64,000 nucleotides of DNA, taken from Allobosea sp. BK604. Its GTDB lineage: Bacteria; Pseudomonadota; Alphaproteobacteria; Rhizobiales; Beijerinckiaceae. Location of the stretch: positions 517,288 through 581,287 of the forward strand of contig NZ_SLZF01000005.1 of NCBI RefSeq assembly GCF_004341515.1, written 5' to 3'. Numbering within the stretch: the stretch's first letter is position 1; each line of letters opens with the position of its first letter. This document shows, piece by piece, positions 42,056 through 50,752 of this stretch. Under the pieces are notes generated by a model. That model had not been told where the DNA came from. It worked only from the letters and a program-made list of their open reading frames with translations, and searched no databases. The translations under genes were made by a program, and so were the position numbers.

Positions 42056-43797
42056 TGAGCCTCGCCCCTGCCGTTGCCCCCGTAGCGACCGATCCCCTGG
42101 CGGAACGGCTGCGGGAGCTGCGCCTGCAGCGCGGGCGCGACGATTGGCCCGAGCTCGTCCTGAGCGTCAGCCAGGACCTCACGCTGGCCACGCGCGGCGC
42201 TCTGGTCGCTGGCGATCCGCCGGTGCTGCTGGCGCCGAAAGCGCCGGATCGGGAACTGCCGGCTCCGTGGCTCGCCGCCGCGCAGCGCGCGCGGCTTGCT
42301 CGTGGCGTCTGGGCCGGGCCGGAGGGCGCCGGCTGGCTTTTCGCCGTGCCCGTCGGCAGCGTGGCTCCCGTGAACGCCGCCCCGGCGCCGGGCGTGTTGG
42401 TCCTGGAAATCGCAACGCGCCATCAGATCGATCTCGCGCTCACCCGCGAGCGACTCGTCGCAGTCGCGGCCCTGTGCGAGGCGGCGACCCAAGCAGCGGC
42501 TGGTGGGCTGGCCGCCCGGGCGGCGCTCGCGGCCTCCGCGGTCGAAGCCTATTTGCAGGCGCCCGACCGCTCTGCCGGGCTGACCGCGGCGGCCGGCGTC
42601 CTCGCGCATGCCACCGCCGGTGTCGAGCGGCTCGCTCTGGTCAGGATATCCGGAGCGAGCCCGACGACGATCGCCATCGCCGACCAGCCGGTCGTCGATC
42701 GCGCCGGCAATCTGGCACGCCTGCTCGTGGGATTGGTCGAGGATGTCCTGGATGGCCCGGAGCCCAGCCGCGCCTGCACGGGTGAACCGACCTCCCCCGC
42801 CCAGCAGGCCTATGTCGATCAGTTCGGCAAGCGCCCGCTGCTGGCGCAGCTCGGGCCGGCACGGCATCTCGGGCTCGCTGTCGCCTTCGCACCGGACCAC
42901 GCTCCGGGTGACGGCGAGGCCCGCTTCGCGCCATCCCTCGCGCTGCTGGAGCGCGTGCTCCAGCCGCAGCCTCCCCGCCTCAGCATTGGCGCCCGCCGCC
43001 GCTGGCTGATCCGCGGCGGATTCCTGGCGGCGGCGGTGATCGGGCTCGCCGTCGCGCCACGCACCGACACCGTCGAAGCGCCGGCTTCACTTCAACCGGA
43101 ATGGCAGCAGACGATCTCGGCGCCCTTCGACGGAATCGTCGCCTACTCGACCGCACAGCCGGGAGACCATGTCGAGGCCGGCACCACCGTGCTCGCGCGG
43201 CTGGACACACGGGAGATCGAGCTCGAGATCGCCGCTGCCCGCGCGCGCGCCGCAAACGAGCTGCGCGACGCCACCGTCGCACGGGCCGGCGGGCAGCCCG
43301 CCCAGGAGCAACTGGCGCTGCTGTCCGCCAGCCGGGCTGAATCGCAGCTCGCCCTGTTGCGGCATCGGCTGGCTTCGGCCGAGCTGCGCAGCCCCCGCTC
43401 CGGCGTCATCGTGTCCGGTGATCTGCGCAAGAGCCTCGGCCAGCCGGTGCTGCGCGGCCAGACCCTGTTCGAGATCGCGCCCGACATCTCCGTACGTGCC
43501 GATGCGCGCGTGCTGGACGAGGACATCAGGCGCGTCGAGCCCGGTCAGCCCGTCCGCATTCTCCCCGATGCCGAGCCGGACAGGCCCCGGCATGGCGTCG
43601 TCGAGCGGGTGCGGCCGATGGCGGAGGTCGTGCAGTCCCGCAATTCGTTTCTCGTGACCGTGCGTCTCGAACCAGGCGCCGAGCCGCTGCGCCCCGGTAG
43701 CGAGGGCATCGCCCATATCGAGACGGGCCGGACGACCTGGCTGATGTCGCTTCTGAAGCAGCCGATCAGATACATCCGGAAGAAACTTTGGATCTGA
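42055..43797 (+). CDS. HlyD family adaptor with N-terminal GAF-like cytoplasmic domain
   Basis: 580 aa. The N-terminal 300 residues are soluble and GAF-like (about 155-300: AALAASAVEAYLQAPDRSAG, GVERLALVRISGASPTTIAI), preceded by a helical segment. A single transmembrane helix (about 318-335, LIRGGFLAAAVIGLAVAP) leads into a periplasmic HlyD region with the lipoyl motif ISAPFDGIVAYSTAQPGDHV and its partner AELRSPRSGVIVSGDL, then a beta-barrel. The start ATG overlaps the previous stop by one base. It closes the operon. A cytosolic sensor domain on an export adaptor suggests that export could be gated by a small ligand; this is inferred. Confidence 0.88.
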   Translation: MSLAPAVAPVATDPLAERLRELRLQRGRDDWPELVLSVSQDLTLATRGALVAGDPPVLLAPKAPDRELPAPWLAAAQRARLARGVWAGPEGAGWLFAVPVGSVAPVNAAPAPGVLVLEIATRHQIDLALTRERLVAVAALCEAATQAAAGGLAARAALAASAVEAYLQAPDRSAGLTAAAGVLAHATAGVERLALVRISGASPTTIAIADQPVVDRAGNLARLLVGLVEDVLDGPEPSRACTGEPTSPAQQAYVDQFGKRPLLAQLGPARHLGLAVAFAPDHAPGDGEARFAPSLALLERVLQPQPPRLSIGARRRWLIRGGFLAAAVIGLAVAPRTDTVEAPASLQPEWQQTISAPFDGIVAYSTAQPGDHVEAGTTVLARLDTREIELEIAAARARAANELRDATVARAGGQPAQEQLALLSASRAESQLALLRHRLASAELRSPRSGVIVSGDLRKSLGQPVLRGQTLFEIAPDISVRADARVLDEDIRRVEPGQPVRILPDAEPDRPRHGVVERVRPMAEVVQSRNSFLVTVRLEPGAEPLRPGSEGIAHIETGRTTWLMSLLKQPIRYIRKKLWI

Positions 43798-43931
43798 CGC
43801 CCGGCTGGCGCGGCGAGCCTGGTCCTATCGCGCGTGACGGCCGGCGCCAATTGTCCCTGCGGGCATCTTGCGTGCGTCAGGCGAGCGCCTGATAGTTCGA
43901 AACGCCACGTGCACCAGGGCTGGGTTTCATC

Positions 43932-45599
43932 GTGTCATTCGTTGAACAACCCGTTGTCGCGCTCTTCATCTCGCTGGCCCTTGGCTATCTCATCGGCAAG
44001 ATCAGGCTCGGCCCGTTTCAGATCGGCGGCGTCTGCGGCACCCTGTTCGTGGCGCTGGCGCTTGGGCAACTTGGCGTGACGATCAGCCCGGACCTGAAGA
44101 ACGTCGCCTTCGCACTCTTCATCTTCGCGCTCGGATTTACGGCGGGGCCGCAATTCTTCAACAATATCCGCGGCGGCTGGCGCTATGGCATCCTGTCCTT
44201 TGTCGAGGTCGGCACCGTGTTGCTGCTGCTTGCGGCCGCGATCGCGCTGTTCGGGCTCGATCACGGGACGGCCTCCGGCCTGTTCGCCGGCTCTGCGACC
44301 GAGTCCGCCGTACTCGGCACGGCGTCGGAAGCGATTACCCGCCTCGCCTTGCCTCCGGCCGAGATCGCCCGTCTACAGGCCAACATGGCCACGGCCTATA
44401 GCGTCACCTACCTCTTCGGCCTCGTCGCCATCGTCGTCGTGGTCACGCAGATCGGCCCGCTATTGCTCGGGATCGATGTGCGCGACGCCTCCGCTGCGCT
44501 CGCCCGCGAGCTCGGGGCCGAGGACGAGGCCGGCAAGGAGAACGGCGTGCCCGAGATCGTCTCGCGCAGCTTCCGCGCCGGACCGATCGCCGGCAGCAGC
44601 GTCGGCGCCTTCGAGAACAGCGTCAACGGCGTCGTCACCATCGACCAGGTCGGGCGCGGCGACGGCTTCACCAAGGCGACGACCGAGACCATGCTGGAGA
44701 CCGACGATGTCGTGCTGGTGATCGGCCGGCGGCGCTCCGTCATCGCGATCAGCGAGCGGCTCGGCACCGAGGTGCCGATGCCGGCCGGCGACAATGTCCC
44801 GCTGGTAGAGCGCGAGGTCGTGCTGGTGCGCCGCGAGGTCAGCGGCCGCCGGATCCGCGACTTGCGCCGGCTCGCCAGCGCCGAGCTGCGGCGCGGCGTC
44901 TTCATCTCGCGCATTCGCCGGCTTGGCCAGAACATCCCCGCCCTGCCCGGCTCGGTCCTGGAGCAAGGCGACATCCTCACCCTCTACGGTTCGGAAGACG
45001 CGATCATGCGCGCCGCGCCCGAGCTCGGCCATCTTCTGCCGGCGAGCACGGCGACGGATTTCGTCATGCTCGGCCTCGGCATCGTCGCCGGCCTCCTGCT
45101 CGGCGAACTCAGCCTCCAGATCGGCGCCCTCAACCTCACCCTCGGCACCGGCGGCGGCGCGCTGATCTCCGGTCTCATCTTCGGGTGGCTGCACATGCAC
45201 CGACCGCAATACGGCGCGATCCCGCCCGATGCCGCGTCATTCATGAAGGATTTCGGGCTTGCGACCTTCATTGCGGCGACAGGGCTTTCGGTCGGCCCGG
45301 ATGCCTTCATCTTGCTCAAGCAGTACGGGCTCGTCCTGCCGGTGCTGTCGGTCCTGGTCTCGGCCGTGCCGGCCCTCGCCTCGCTCTATATCGGACGCTA
45401 CCTGCTCAGGATCGAGGCGCCGATCCTGCTCGGCGCGATCGCCGGCCAGCACTGCAGCACACCCGCGATCAGCGCGCTCGTTTCGCTCGCCGGCAATTCC
45501 ACGCCGGTGATCGGCTATACCGTCACCTATGCGATCTCGAACGTGCTGCTGCCGCTCATGGGCCCGATCGTGGTCGGCATGACCGGGCTGATTGGATAA
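43932..45599 (+). CDS. AspT/YidE-type putative transporter with two TrkA-C (RCK_C) domains
   Basis: Membrane transporter of the aspartate:alanine exchanger family (555 aa). Two halves of hydrophobic helices flank a central cytosolic part with two TrkA-C-like domains (VNGVVTIDQVGRGDGFTKAT, and RGVFISRIRRLGQNIPALPG with LEQGDILTLYG). Membrane motifs include GLFAGSATESAVLGTASEAI and GAIAGQHCSTPAISALVSLA, which are typical of the family's duplicated AspT domain. Start GTG at 43932. It is probably a separate transcript from the secretion operon, as the gap is 134 bp. Substrate unknown. Confidence 0.9.
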   Translation: MSFVEQPVVALFISLALGYLIGKIRLGPFQIGGVCGTLFVALALGQLGVTISPDLKNVAFALFIFALGFTAGPQFFNNIRGGWRYGILSFVEVGTVLLLLAAAIALFGLDHGTASGLFAGSATESAVLGTASEAITRLALPPAEIARLQANMATAYSVTYLFGLVAIVVVVTQIGPLLLGIDVRDASAALARELGAEDEAGKENGVPEIVSRSFRAGPIAGSSVGAFENSVNGVVTIDQVGRGDGFTKATTETMLETDDVVLVIGRRRSVIAISERLGTEVPMPAGDNVPLVEREVVLVRREVSGRRIRDLRRLASAELRRGVFISRIRRLGQNIPALPGSVLEQGDILTLYGSEDAIMRAAPELGHLLPASTATDFVMLGLGIVAGLLLGELSLQIGALNLTLGTGGGALISGLIFGWLHMHRPQYGAIPPDAASFMKDFGLATFIAATGLSVGPDAFILLKQYGLVLPVLSVLVSAVPALASLYIGRYLLRIEAPILLGAIAGQHCSTPAISALVSLAGNSTPVIGYTVTYAISNVLLPLMGPIVVGMTGLIG

Positions 45600-45698
45600 T
45601 CGACCGCGCCGCGCGTTCGAATTCGATCGAGATCGGACATCAAAGCCCGGGATCGTTCGCAGTGCGATCCGGCGGAATCGACGGCTCCTTCGCCGGGT

Positions 45699-45749
45699 CG
45701 AGCATTTCGGGCGAAGTCGATACCGGTTCGCGTGAAGAGAATGCGCCCC
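45699..45749 (+). repeat. Dispersed repeat R1, partial copy (5' half)
   Basis: CGAGCATTTCGGGCGAAGTC followed by ATACCGGTTCGCGTGAAGAG and AATGCG. The 3' hairpin half is missing. It lies in the gap between the convergent AspT-type and MltF-like genes. Confidence 0.7.
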
Positions 45750-45768
45750 TCAGGTCGTGTCGGGCCCT

Positions 45769-47208
45769 TCAGGGGGACGCGGCCGTGAGCCCCTTCTCGC
45801 CCAGCAACAGCGAGTAGGCCACGAAGTACTTGTAGATGTTGCTGACATACTGGACGGTCTCGCGCCCGACGACCTGCGCCGCAGCGTGCTCGACATTGCC
45901 GAACCAGAGATTGGGGTCGAGCCCCTTCTCCTTCGCGATGCGCCGGAACTTGCGCAGGTTGCCCGGGCCGGCATTGTAGGCGGCGAAGGCGAAGAGCACG
46001 CGGTTGCGCGCGTCGATGGCCGGATCCTTGGCGATATAGGTCTCGGTGATGTAGCGCATATAGGCGGCGCCGGCCTGGATGTTGCGGCCCGCATCCGTGT
46101 CGACCCCGGTGATCTCGATCGGCTTCGCCGCGGCGGTCTTCGGCAGCAATTGCATCACGCCGACCGCGCCGCGGTGGCTCCTGCGGTTCTGGTCGAGCTG
46201 CGATTCCTGATAGCCCTGGGCCATCAGCATCAGCCAGTCGAAGCGGTAGGCCTCGCCCTGGGCGCGGAACAGGGCGACGAGGTCGCGGAAGCGCTGCGCA
46301 TCCTCGGGCGAATAAGCGTTCTTCACGATCCGGTCGCTGGCGAAATAGCGCCGCTTGACGTCATTGCCGAAGGCCGTGCCGAGCTTGTGCTCGTGGACGA
46401 AGGCGTCGATCTCCTGCTTGAGCAGGGGCGAGTTCTTGCGCATCGCCCAGGCGACCGAGCCGCCTTCATGCACTGCGAGATCGGCCCGCAGTTTCAGGCT
46501 CGTGAAGACCCGTGACCACAGCGCGGCCTTGTGGTCGTCGACGATGGCGAAGGGCAAGAGCCCGGCATTGACCATTTCGAGGATATCCTCGTCCTCGAGA
46601 TTCTCGTCGGCGGGCTTGAGGATGATCGGCTTCAGGCCCTTGGCCTCGAAGCCCTTGCCGAGCTCGCGCAGATGCGAGGCATAGCTGCTGCCCTCGCGCA
46701 CATAGACATCACGGCCGGCGAGATCCTCGATGCTGTTCAGCGCCGGCGCGGCGGGTCCGGTGACGACGACTTCCCTGACATTCGACATCCAGGGCTCGGC
46801 GAAATCCATGGTGGCCAGGCGCTCGGGCGTGATCGTCAGGTTGCCGGCGACGATATCGCCGCGCCCCTCGTTCAGCGCCCGTTCGAAATCCCCGCGCGGC
46901 ACCGGGACGAAGGCGACCGTGATCGAGAGGGCCCTGGTCTTGTGGCGCGCGTTGATCCAGCTCTGGAAGCGCTGGCCGAGCTCGGCGATGACGCCGAGCT
47001 GCCGGCCGCGATCGATGAAGAACAGCGTCTTGCTATAGGGCACGAGGATGCGGATCACCCGGCGCTCGAGCATGCCGTCGAGATCGCCCGTCCAGGGCTT
47101 GAGCTGCGGCAGGCTGGCGACGATCGGCTTCGGGCGGGCGGACTGGCCGAGTGCAGGCGTTGCAAGCGAGGCACAGGCGAGGCAAAGCGCAACCAGCAAG
47201 CGCATCAT
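45769..47208 (-). CDS. mltF: MltF-like membrane-bound lytic transglycosylase
   Basis: Periplasmic murein lyase (479 aa) that cleaves peptidoglycan glycan strands to 1,6-anhydro products. A signal peptide ends near residue 21 (LACASLATPALGQ). An ABC-binding-protein-like domain follows (RVIRILVPYSKTLFFIDRGR, GDIVAGNLTITPERLATMDF), as in Escherichia coli MltF, then a Slt catalytic domain with the acid Glu in MAQGYQESQLDQNRRSHRGA, GVMQLLPKTA and AFAAYNAGPGN. The architecture matches the family from end to end. The signal lacks an obvious lipobox, so it may be soluble rather than a lipoprotein. Confidence 0.93.
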   Translation of the reverse strand: MMRLLVALCLACASLATPALGQSARPKPIVASLPQLKPWTGDLDGMLERRVIRILVPYSKTLFFIDRGRQLGVIAELGQRFQSWINARHKTRALSITVAFVPVPRGDFERALNEGRGDIVAGNLTITPERLATMDFAEPWMSNVREVVVTGPAAPALNSIEDLAGRDVYVREGSSYASHLRELGKGFEAKGLKPIILKPADENLEDEDILEMVNAGLLPFAIVDDHKAALWSRVFTSLKLRADLAVHEGGSVAWAMRKNSPLLKQEIDAFVHEHKLGTAFGNDVKRRYFASDRIVKNAYSPEDAQRFRDLVALFRAQGEAYRFDWLMLMAQGYQESQLDQNRRSHRGAVGVMQLLPKTAAAKPIEITGVDTDAGRNIQAGAAYMRYITETYIAKDPAIDARNRVLFAFAAYNAGPGNLRKFRRIAKEKGLDPNLWFGNVEHAAAQVVGRETVQYVSNIYKYFVAYSLLLGEKGLTAASP

Positions 47209-47375
47209 CGATCGGCACTCCCCCAGCTCATCCGGGCGGACGTCCCAGCCCCCTGGGACACGCCGCGGATGGTCATCGTATCAGCATCGGCCGGGTCTCC
47301 CGACTGCGAATTCGAATAAGTCGGGAGCCCTCGCGAGGCCTCCTGCCGGGGTCGGCCGCGTTTCGGGCCGATGCG

Positions 47376-49163
47376 CTACCGCAGCGGGAAGAACAGCAGG
47401 ATCGCGGGGACGGCGAGCAGGATCACCAGCAGGGATAAAGGCGCGCCCAGCCGGGCGTAATCGCTGAAGCGATAACCGCCGGGGCCCATCACCAGCGTGT
47501 TGCATTGGTGGCCGATCGGCGTGAGGAAGTCGCAGGCCGCACCGATCGCCACCGCCATCAGGAAGGCGTCGGGCCGATAGCCGAGCTGCGTCGCAAAGCC
47601 GGCGCCGATCGGCGCCATCACCAGGACGGTGGCGGCGTTGTTGAGGAACGGCGTCACGGCCATCGCGGCGACCAGCATCAGCCCGACCGCGGCCCAGCCC
47701 GGCAGCGAGGCGCCGATATGGGCGAGCCAGGCGGCGAAGACATCCGTCGCCCCCGTCGCGCGCAGTGAATCGCTGATCGGAATCAAGGCCGCGAGCATGA
47801 GCAGGATCGGCGCCTCGACATTGCCGTAGGCCTCGCGCAGCGGCAGGGCCCGGAACGCGATCAGCAGCACGGCGGCCGCGAAGAAGACGACCGGAACGGG
47901 CGCAAGGCTGAAGGCCAGGGCCGCGATCGTGCCGGCGAGGATCGTACCGGTGATCCAGGCGCGGCGCGTGCCGCCGAGCGCAACCGGCCGATCGGCCAGC
48001 GGCAGCAGGCCAAGCTCGGCGAGCGTCTCGGGCAGCAGCTCCTCCGCGCCCTGAACCACGACGACGTCGCCCGTGCGCAGGCGGATGTCGCGCAGGCGCT
48101 CGGTCAGCCTTTCGCCGGACCGGCTGATCGCCAGCACGTTGACGCCGTGCCGGGCATGGAGATCGAGATATCCTGCAGTATGGCCGACGAGAAGCGAGCC
48201 CGGCGCGATGACGGCTTCGGAGACCCGTTCCGCGGGATTGACGCCCGTCTCGGCGATCTTGCGCTCCTTGCGGTCCTTGCCGACGAGATCGAGCTGGCCC
48301 TCGGCGACGACGCGCTCCAGCCCGTCGCTCTCGCCACGCAGCAGCAGCACGTCGCCCGGCTTCAGGCTTGCATCCGGCAATGGCGCGGGCAGTTGCCGCT
48401 CGCGGCGCAGGATCGAGACGATGTCGACCTCGCCGCCGCCGATCGCGCGGAGATCGGCCACCGTCTTGCCGGCGAGCGCGGATTTCTCGGCGACCTTCGC
48501 CTCGGTCACGTAATCCTTGATGTCGAGCGCCGCTTCGAGCGAGGCCGCGCCGCGACGGTCCTTCGGCAGGAGACGATAGCCGACAGCGAGAAAGGCGCAG
48601 CCCGCGACCGCGATGACGAGCCCGACGGGCGTGAAGTCGAACATGCCGAACGGCTCGCCGGTCAATTCTTGGCGGACTCGCGCGACGATGACGTTCGGCG
48701 AGGTCCCGACCAGGGTGACGATGCCGCCGAGCAGGGATCCGAACGCCATCGGCATCAGGAAGACCGAGGGCGATTTGCCGCTCTTGCGTGCGAGCTGATA
48801 GGCGATGGGCAGCATCATCGCGAGCGCCCCGATATTCTTGATGAAGGCCGAGAGGACGGCGACGGCGGCGACGAGCACCGTCACCTGCAGCTGCGTCGAA
48901 CCGAGCTTCGGGGATATCCGGGAGAGGGCCCGCTCGATCAGCTTGGAACGGGCCACGGCCGCGCTCATCACCAGCGCGCTGCCGACGATGATGACGATGT
49001 CGTCGGAAAAGCCCTTGAAAGCGTCCGCGACGGGCACGACGCCGATGGCAAGGCCGATCAGCAGGGCGAGCAGCGCGACGATGTCGTAGCGCAGCCGGCC
49101 CCATAGGAACGCCGCCATCATCACGGCGATCAGGGCGACTGAGAGCAATTGCGGCTGGGTCAT
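47376..49163 (-). CDS. SLC13/DASS-type permease with two TrkA-C domains
   Basis: Inner-membrane anion transporter-like protein (595 aa). Two groups of helices flank two cytosolic TrkA-C (RCK_C) domains (KTVADLRAIGGGEVDIVSIL and LLVGHTAGYLDLHARHGVNV, each ending in a GDVLLLRGE- or GDVVVVQGAE-like strand). The first membrane half carries KNIGALAMMLPIAYQLARKS and GTSPNVIVARVRQ; the second has PFLNNAATVLVMAPIGAGFA and CDFLTPIGHQCNTLVMGPGG. These are the SLC13 signature loops for sodium and the anion. Related proteins are annotated as sulfate or dicarboxylate permeases; the anion here is unknown. It is divergent from the ECF sigma gene. Confidence 0.92.
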   Translation of the reverse strand: MTQPQLLSVALIAVMMAAFLWGRLRYDIVALLALLIGLAIGVVPVADAFKGFSDDIVIIVGSALVMSAAVARSKLIERALSRISPKLGSTQLQVTVLVAAVAVLSAFIKNIGALAMMLPIAYQLARKSGKSPSVFLMPMAFGSLLGGIVTLVGTSPNVIVARVRQELTGEPFGMFDFTPVGLVIAVAGCAFLAVGYRLLPKDRRGAASLEAALDIKDYVTEAKVAEKSALAGKTVADLRAIGGGEVDIVSILRRERQLPAPLPDASLKPGDVLLLRGESDGLERVVAEGQLDLVGKDRKERKIAETGVNPAERVSEAVIAPGSLLVGHTAGYLDLHARHGVNVLAISRSGERLTERLRDIRLRTGDVVVVQGAEELLPETLAELGLLPLADRPVALGGTRRAWITGTILAGTIAALAFSLAPVPVVFFAAAVLLIAFRALPLREAYGNVEAPILLMLAALIPISDSLRATGATDVFAAWLAHIGASLPGWAAVGLMLVAAMAVTPFLNNAATVLVMAPIGAGFATQLGYRPDAFLMAVAIGAACDFLTPIGHQCNTLVMGPGGYRFSDYARLGAPLSLLVILLAVPAILLFFPLR

Positions 49164-49268
49164 TCCATAGGCCTAGGCGGTATTCCCGGTCCTGGAAACA
49201 GGCCACCCCGGTTATGGTTCCGGCCCACGAAATCTCCCAGCGATATCCGCAGGTCGAGCGCACCCGCC

Positions 49269-49295
49269 TGGAGACGTTTACGGCACGGCTGCGTT
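49269..49295 (+). promoter_or_regulatory. Candidate ECF-type promoter of the sigma gene
   Basis: TGGAGA at 49269-49274 and CGTT at 49292-49295, ending 32 bp before the sigma start. The same TGGA-to-CGT distance occurs before the sulfite-oxidase-like gene (50690-50716), which suggests autoregulation by the adjacent ECF sigma factor. Confidence 0.45.
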
Positions 49296-49327
49296 GGTCG
49301 ATTATGCGCCGATGTGAGGGAGTCGTC

Positions 49328-49837
49328 GTGCAGGCCGTCGAGCGCGCGTTGCGCCAGAACTGGGAGCGTCTGTTTTCCTATGCGCGGCGCCTCGCCGGCA
49401 ACCGCGACGTGGCGGCCGACCTGCTGCAATCCTGCGCCATGAAGGCGCTTTCGGCTCAGCCTCCGGCGGAGGAGGCGCAGATCCGCGCCTGGCTGTTCAC
49501 GATCCTGCGCAATGCCTGGATCGACGAGCATCGCCGCGGGCAGGTCTCGGCCCGCGCCGAAGCGGGCGATGCCGAGGAGCGGCCCTGGCGCTATGACGAC
49601 CGGCTGATCGCCACGATCACGGTGCGCCAGGCGCTCGATCGCCTCGAACCGCCGCACCGCGAAGTCCTCGAGCTCGTCGAGCTCGCCGGCTTCAAGTATG
49701 CGGAGGCGGCGGCGATCCTGGGCGTGCCCGTCGGCACGATCATGAGCCGTCTCAGCCGCGCGCGCCTGGCGCTGCTCGCGGCGATCGAGGGTGGAAATCT
49801 CCGCGCGCTCGCAACGCGGCGCCACCAGGCGAGTTAG
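49328..49837 (+). CDS. ECF-type RNA polymerase sigma factor
   Basis: Sigma-70 family factor of the extracytoplasmic-function class (169 aa). Region 2 includes FSYARRLAGNRDVAADLLQS and AQIRAWLFTILRNAWIDEHR; region 4 has LDRLEPPHREVLELVELAGF and KYAEAAAILGVPVGTIMSRL with the RARLAL ending. I chose the GTG at 49328, which has GAGGGAG with 6-bp spacing; the frame extends to 49214 without family similarity. The anti-sigma gene follows after 6 bp. It probably controls the molybdoenzyme operon downstream. Confidence 0.93.
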   Translation: MQAVERALRQNWERLFSYARRLAGNRDVAADLLQSCAMKALSAQPPAEEAQIRAWLFTILRNAWIDEHRRGQVSARAEAGDAEERPWRYDDRLIATITVRQALDRLEPPHREVLELVELAGFKYAEAAAILGVPVGTIMSRLSRARLALLAAIEGGNLRALATRRHQAS

Positions 49838-49843
49838 CCAGAG

Positions 49844-50653
49844 GTGAGCGAGCGCGAAACCACCTCCTGGGCCATGCTGAACGCCTATGTCGATGGCGAG
49901 CTGACGCCGGACGCCGCGGCCGAGGTCGCGGCCAGGCTCGCGGTCGATCGCGAGGCCGCCGCACAGGTCGCGACGCTGACGCGGCTGCGCGCCGCCGTCA
50001 GGACGGTCGAGGCAGGCGAGCCGGCGCCGCCCTTCGTCTTGCCGCAAACATTGCCACGGGCCTGGCCGCGGGCCCGGCCGCGACGCCCGAGCCGGGCGGC
50101 GCTTGTCGCCGCGGCGCTCCTCGTGATCTCGGCCGGGCTCGCCGCGCTCGGCCTGACGCTGCTGCCGGCCTCGCCTGCGCCATTGTCGAACGCGATCGCC
50201 GCGCATCGGCTCTGGCTGTCCCAGCCCTCACAGGCCCGCATGCCAGCCGCCGAGGTGGCGCTCGCCGGCGCCGATCTCGGCAAGCTGCCGGACCTCTCGC
50301 TCGCCTCGCTGAGCCTCGCCCATCTAGCGCTCGATCTCGCGGGTCCTGGCGGCGGGGGCATGCTCGCCGGCTATGTCGGACCGAATGGCTGCCGCGTCGG
50401 CCTCTGGATCGCGCCGGTCGACCAGGCCCTGCCGACCCGGCCCGCCCTGCGCGACCGGGACGGGCTGGCGATCCGTGCCTGGCGCGGCCCGCACGCGAGC
50501 TACGCCCTGCTCGGACAGGGCATCGATACGGCGCGGCTCGACGGCATCGCCGCGCTGGTCGCCCGGCTGACCGGGGGCGAGCGCGCGCTCCCGGACGATC
50601 AGGTTGCGGCCCTGGCCGAGGCGCGCGGCAAGCGGCCGGCCTGCCTCGGCTGA
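49844..50653 (+). CDS. Anti-sigma factor (membrane-anchored)
   Basis: 269 aa. The N-terminus MLNAYVDGELTPDAAAEVAARL is the usual anti-sigma (RsiW/ChrR-like helical) opening. A single transmembrane segment (AALVAAALLVISAGLAALGL, about 85-104) follows, then a periplasmic domain of about 160 residues with LDLAGPGGGGMLAGYVGPNG and CRVGLWIAPVD. No zinc-binding HxxxCxxC is visible, so it is not a ZAS-type anti-sigma; release by proteolysis or a periplasmic signal is more likely. It is translated 6 bp after the sigma gene and starts with GTG. Confidence 0.85.
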   Translation: MSERETTSWAMLNAYVDGELTPDAAAEVAARLAVDREAAAQVATLTRLRAAVRTVEAGEPAPPFVLPQTLPRAWPRARPRRPSRAALVAAALLVISAGLAALGLTLLPASPAPLSNAIAAHRLWLSQPSQARMPAAEVALAGADLGKLPDLSLASLSLAHLALDLAGPGGGGMLAGYVGPNGCRVGLWIAPVDQALPTRPALRDRDGLAIRAWRGPHASYALLGQGIDTARLDGIAALVARLTGGERALPDDQVAALAEARGKRPACLG

Positions 50654-50689
50654 AACAGCGCATCGGCCCAATGCCGTTGCGATAGGAGC

Positions 50690-50716
50690 TGGAATAAATC
50701 GAGGCCGTCGCGCGTC
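50690..50716 (+). promoter_or_regulatory. Candidate ECF-type promoter of the sulfite-oxidase-like operon
   Basis: TGGAAT at 50690-50695 and CGTC at 50713-50716, with the start codon 37 bp downstream. The spacing equals that of the candidate upstream of the sigma gene. Confidence 0.5.
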
Positions 50717-50752
50717 GTCTCCAACGAGGAACATGTCCTCGGGAGAAACGCC

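Noticed and set aside
49193..49220. GGAAAC..CGGTTATGG as the ECF promoter of the sigma gene
   Set aside because: The spacing (about 11 bp) does not fit; the pair at 49269-49295 fits better and recurs upstream of the molybdoenzyme.
47281..49263. 660-codon minus-strand frame overlapping the SLC13-type gene in another frame
   Set aside because: Low-complexity Arg/Ala/Gly composition; the other frame encodes a clear transporter.
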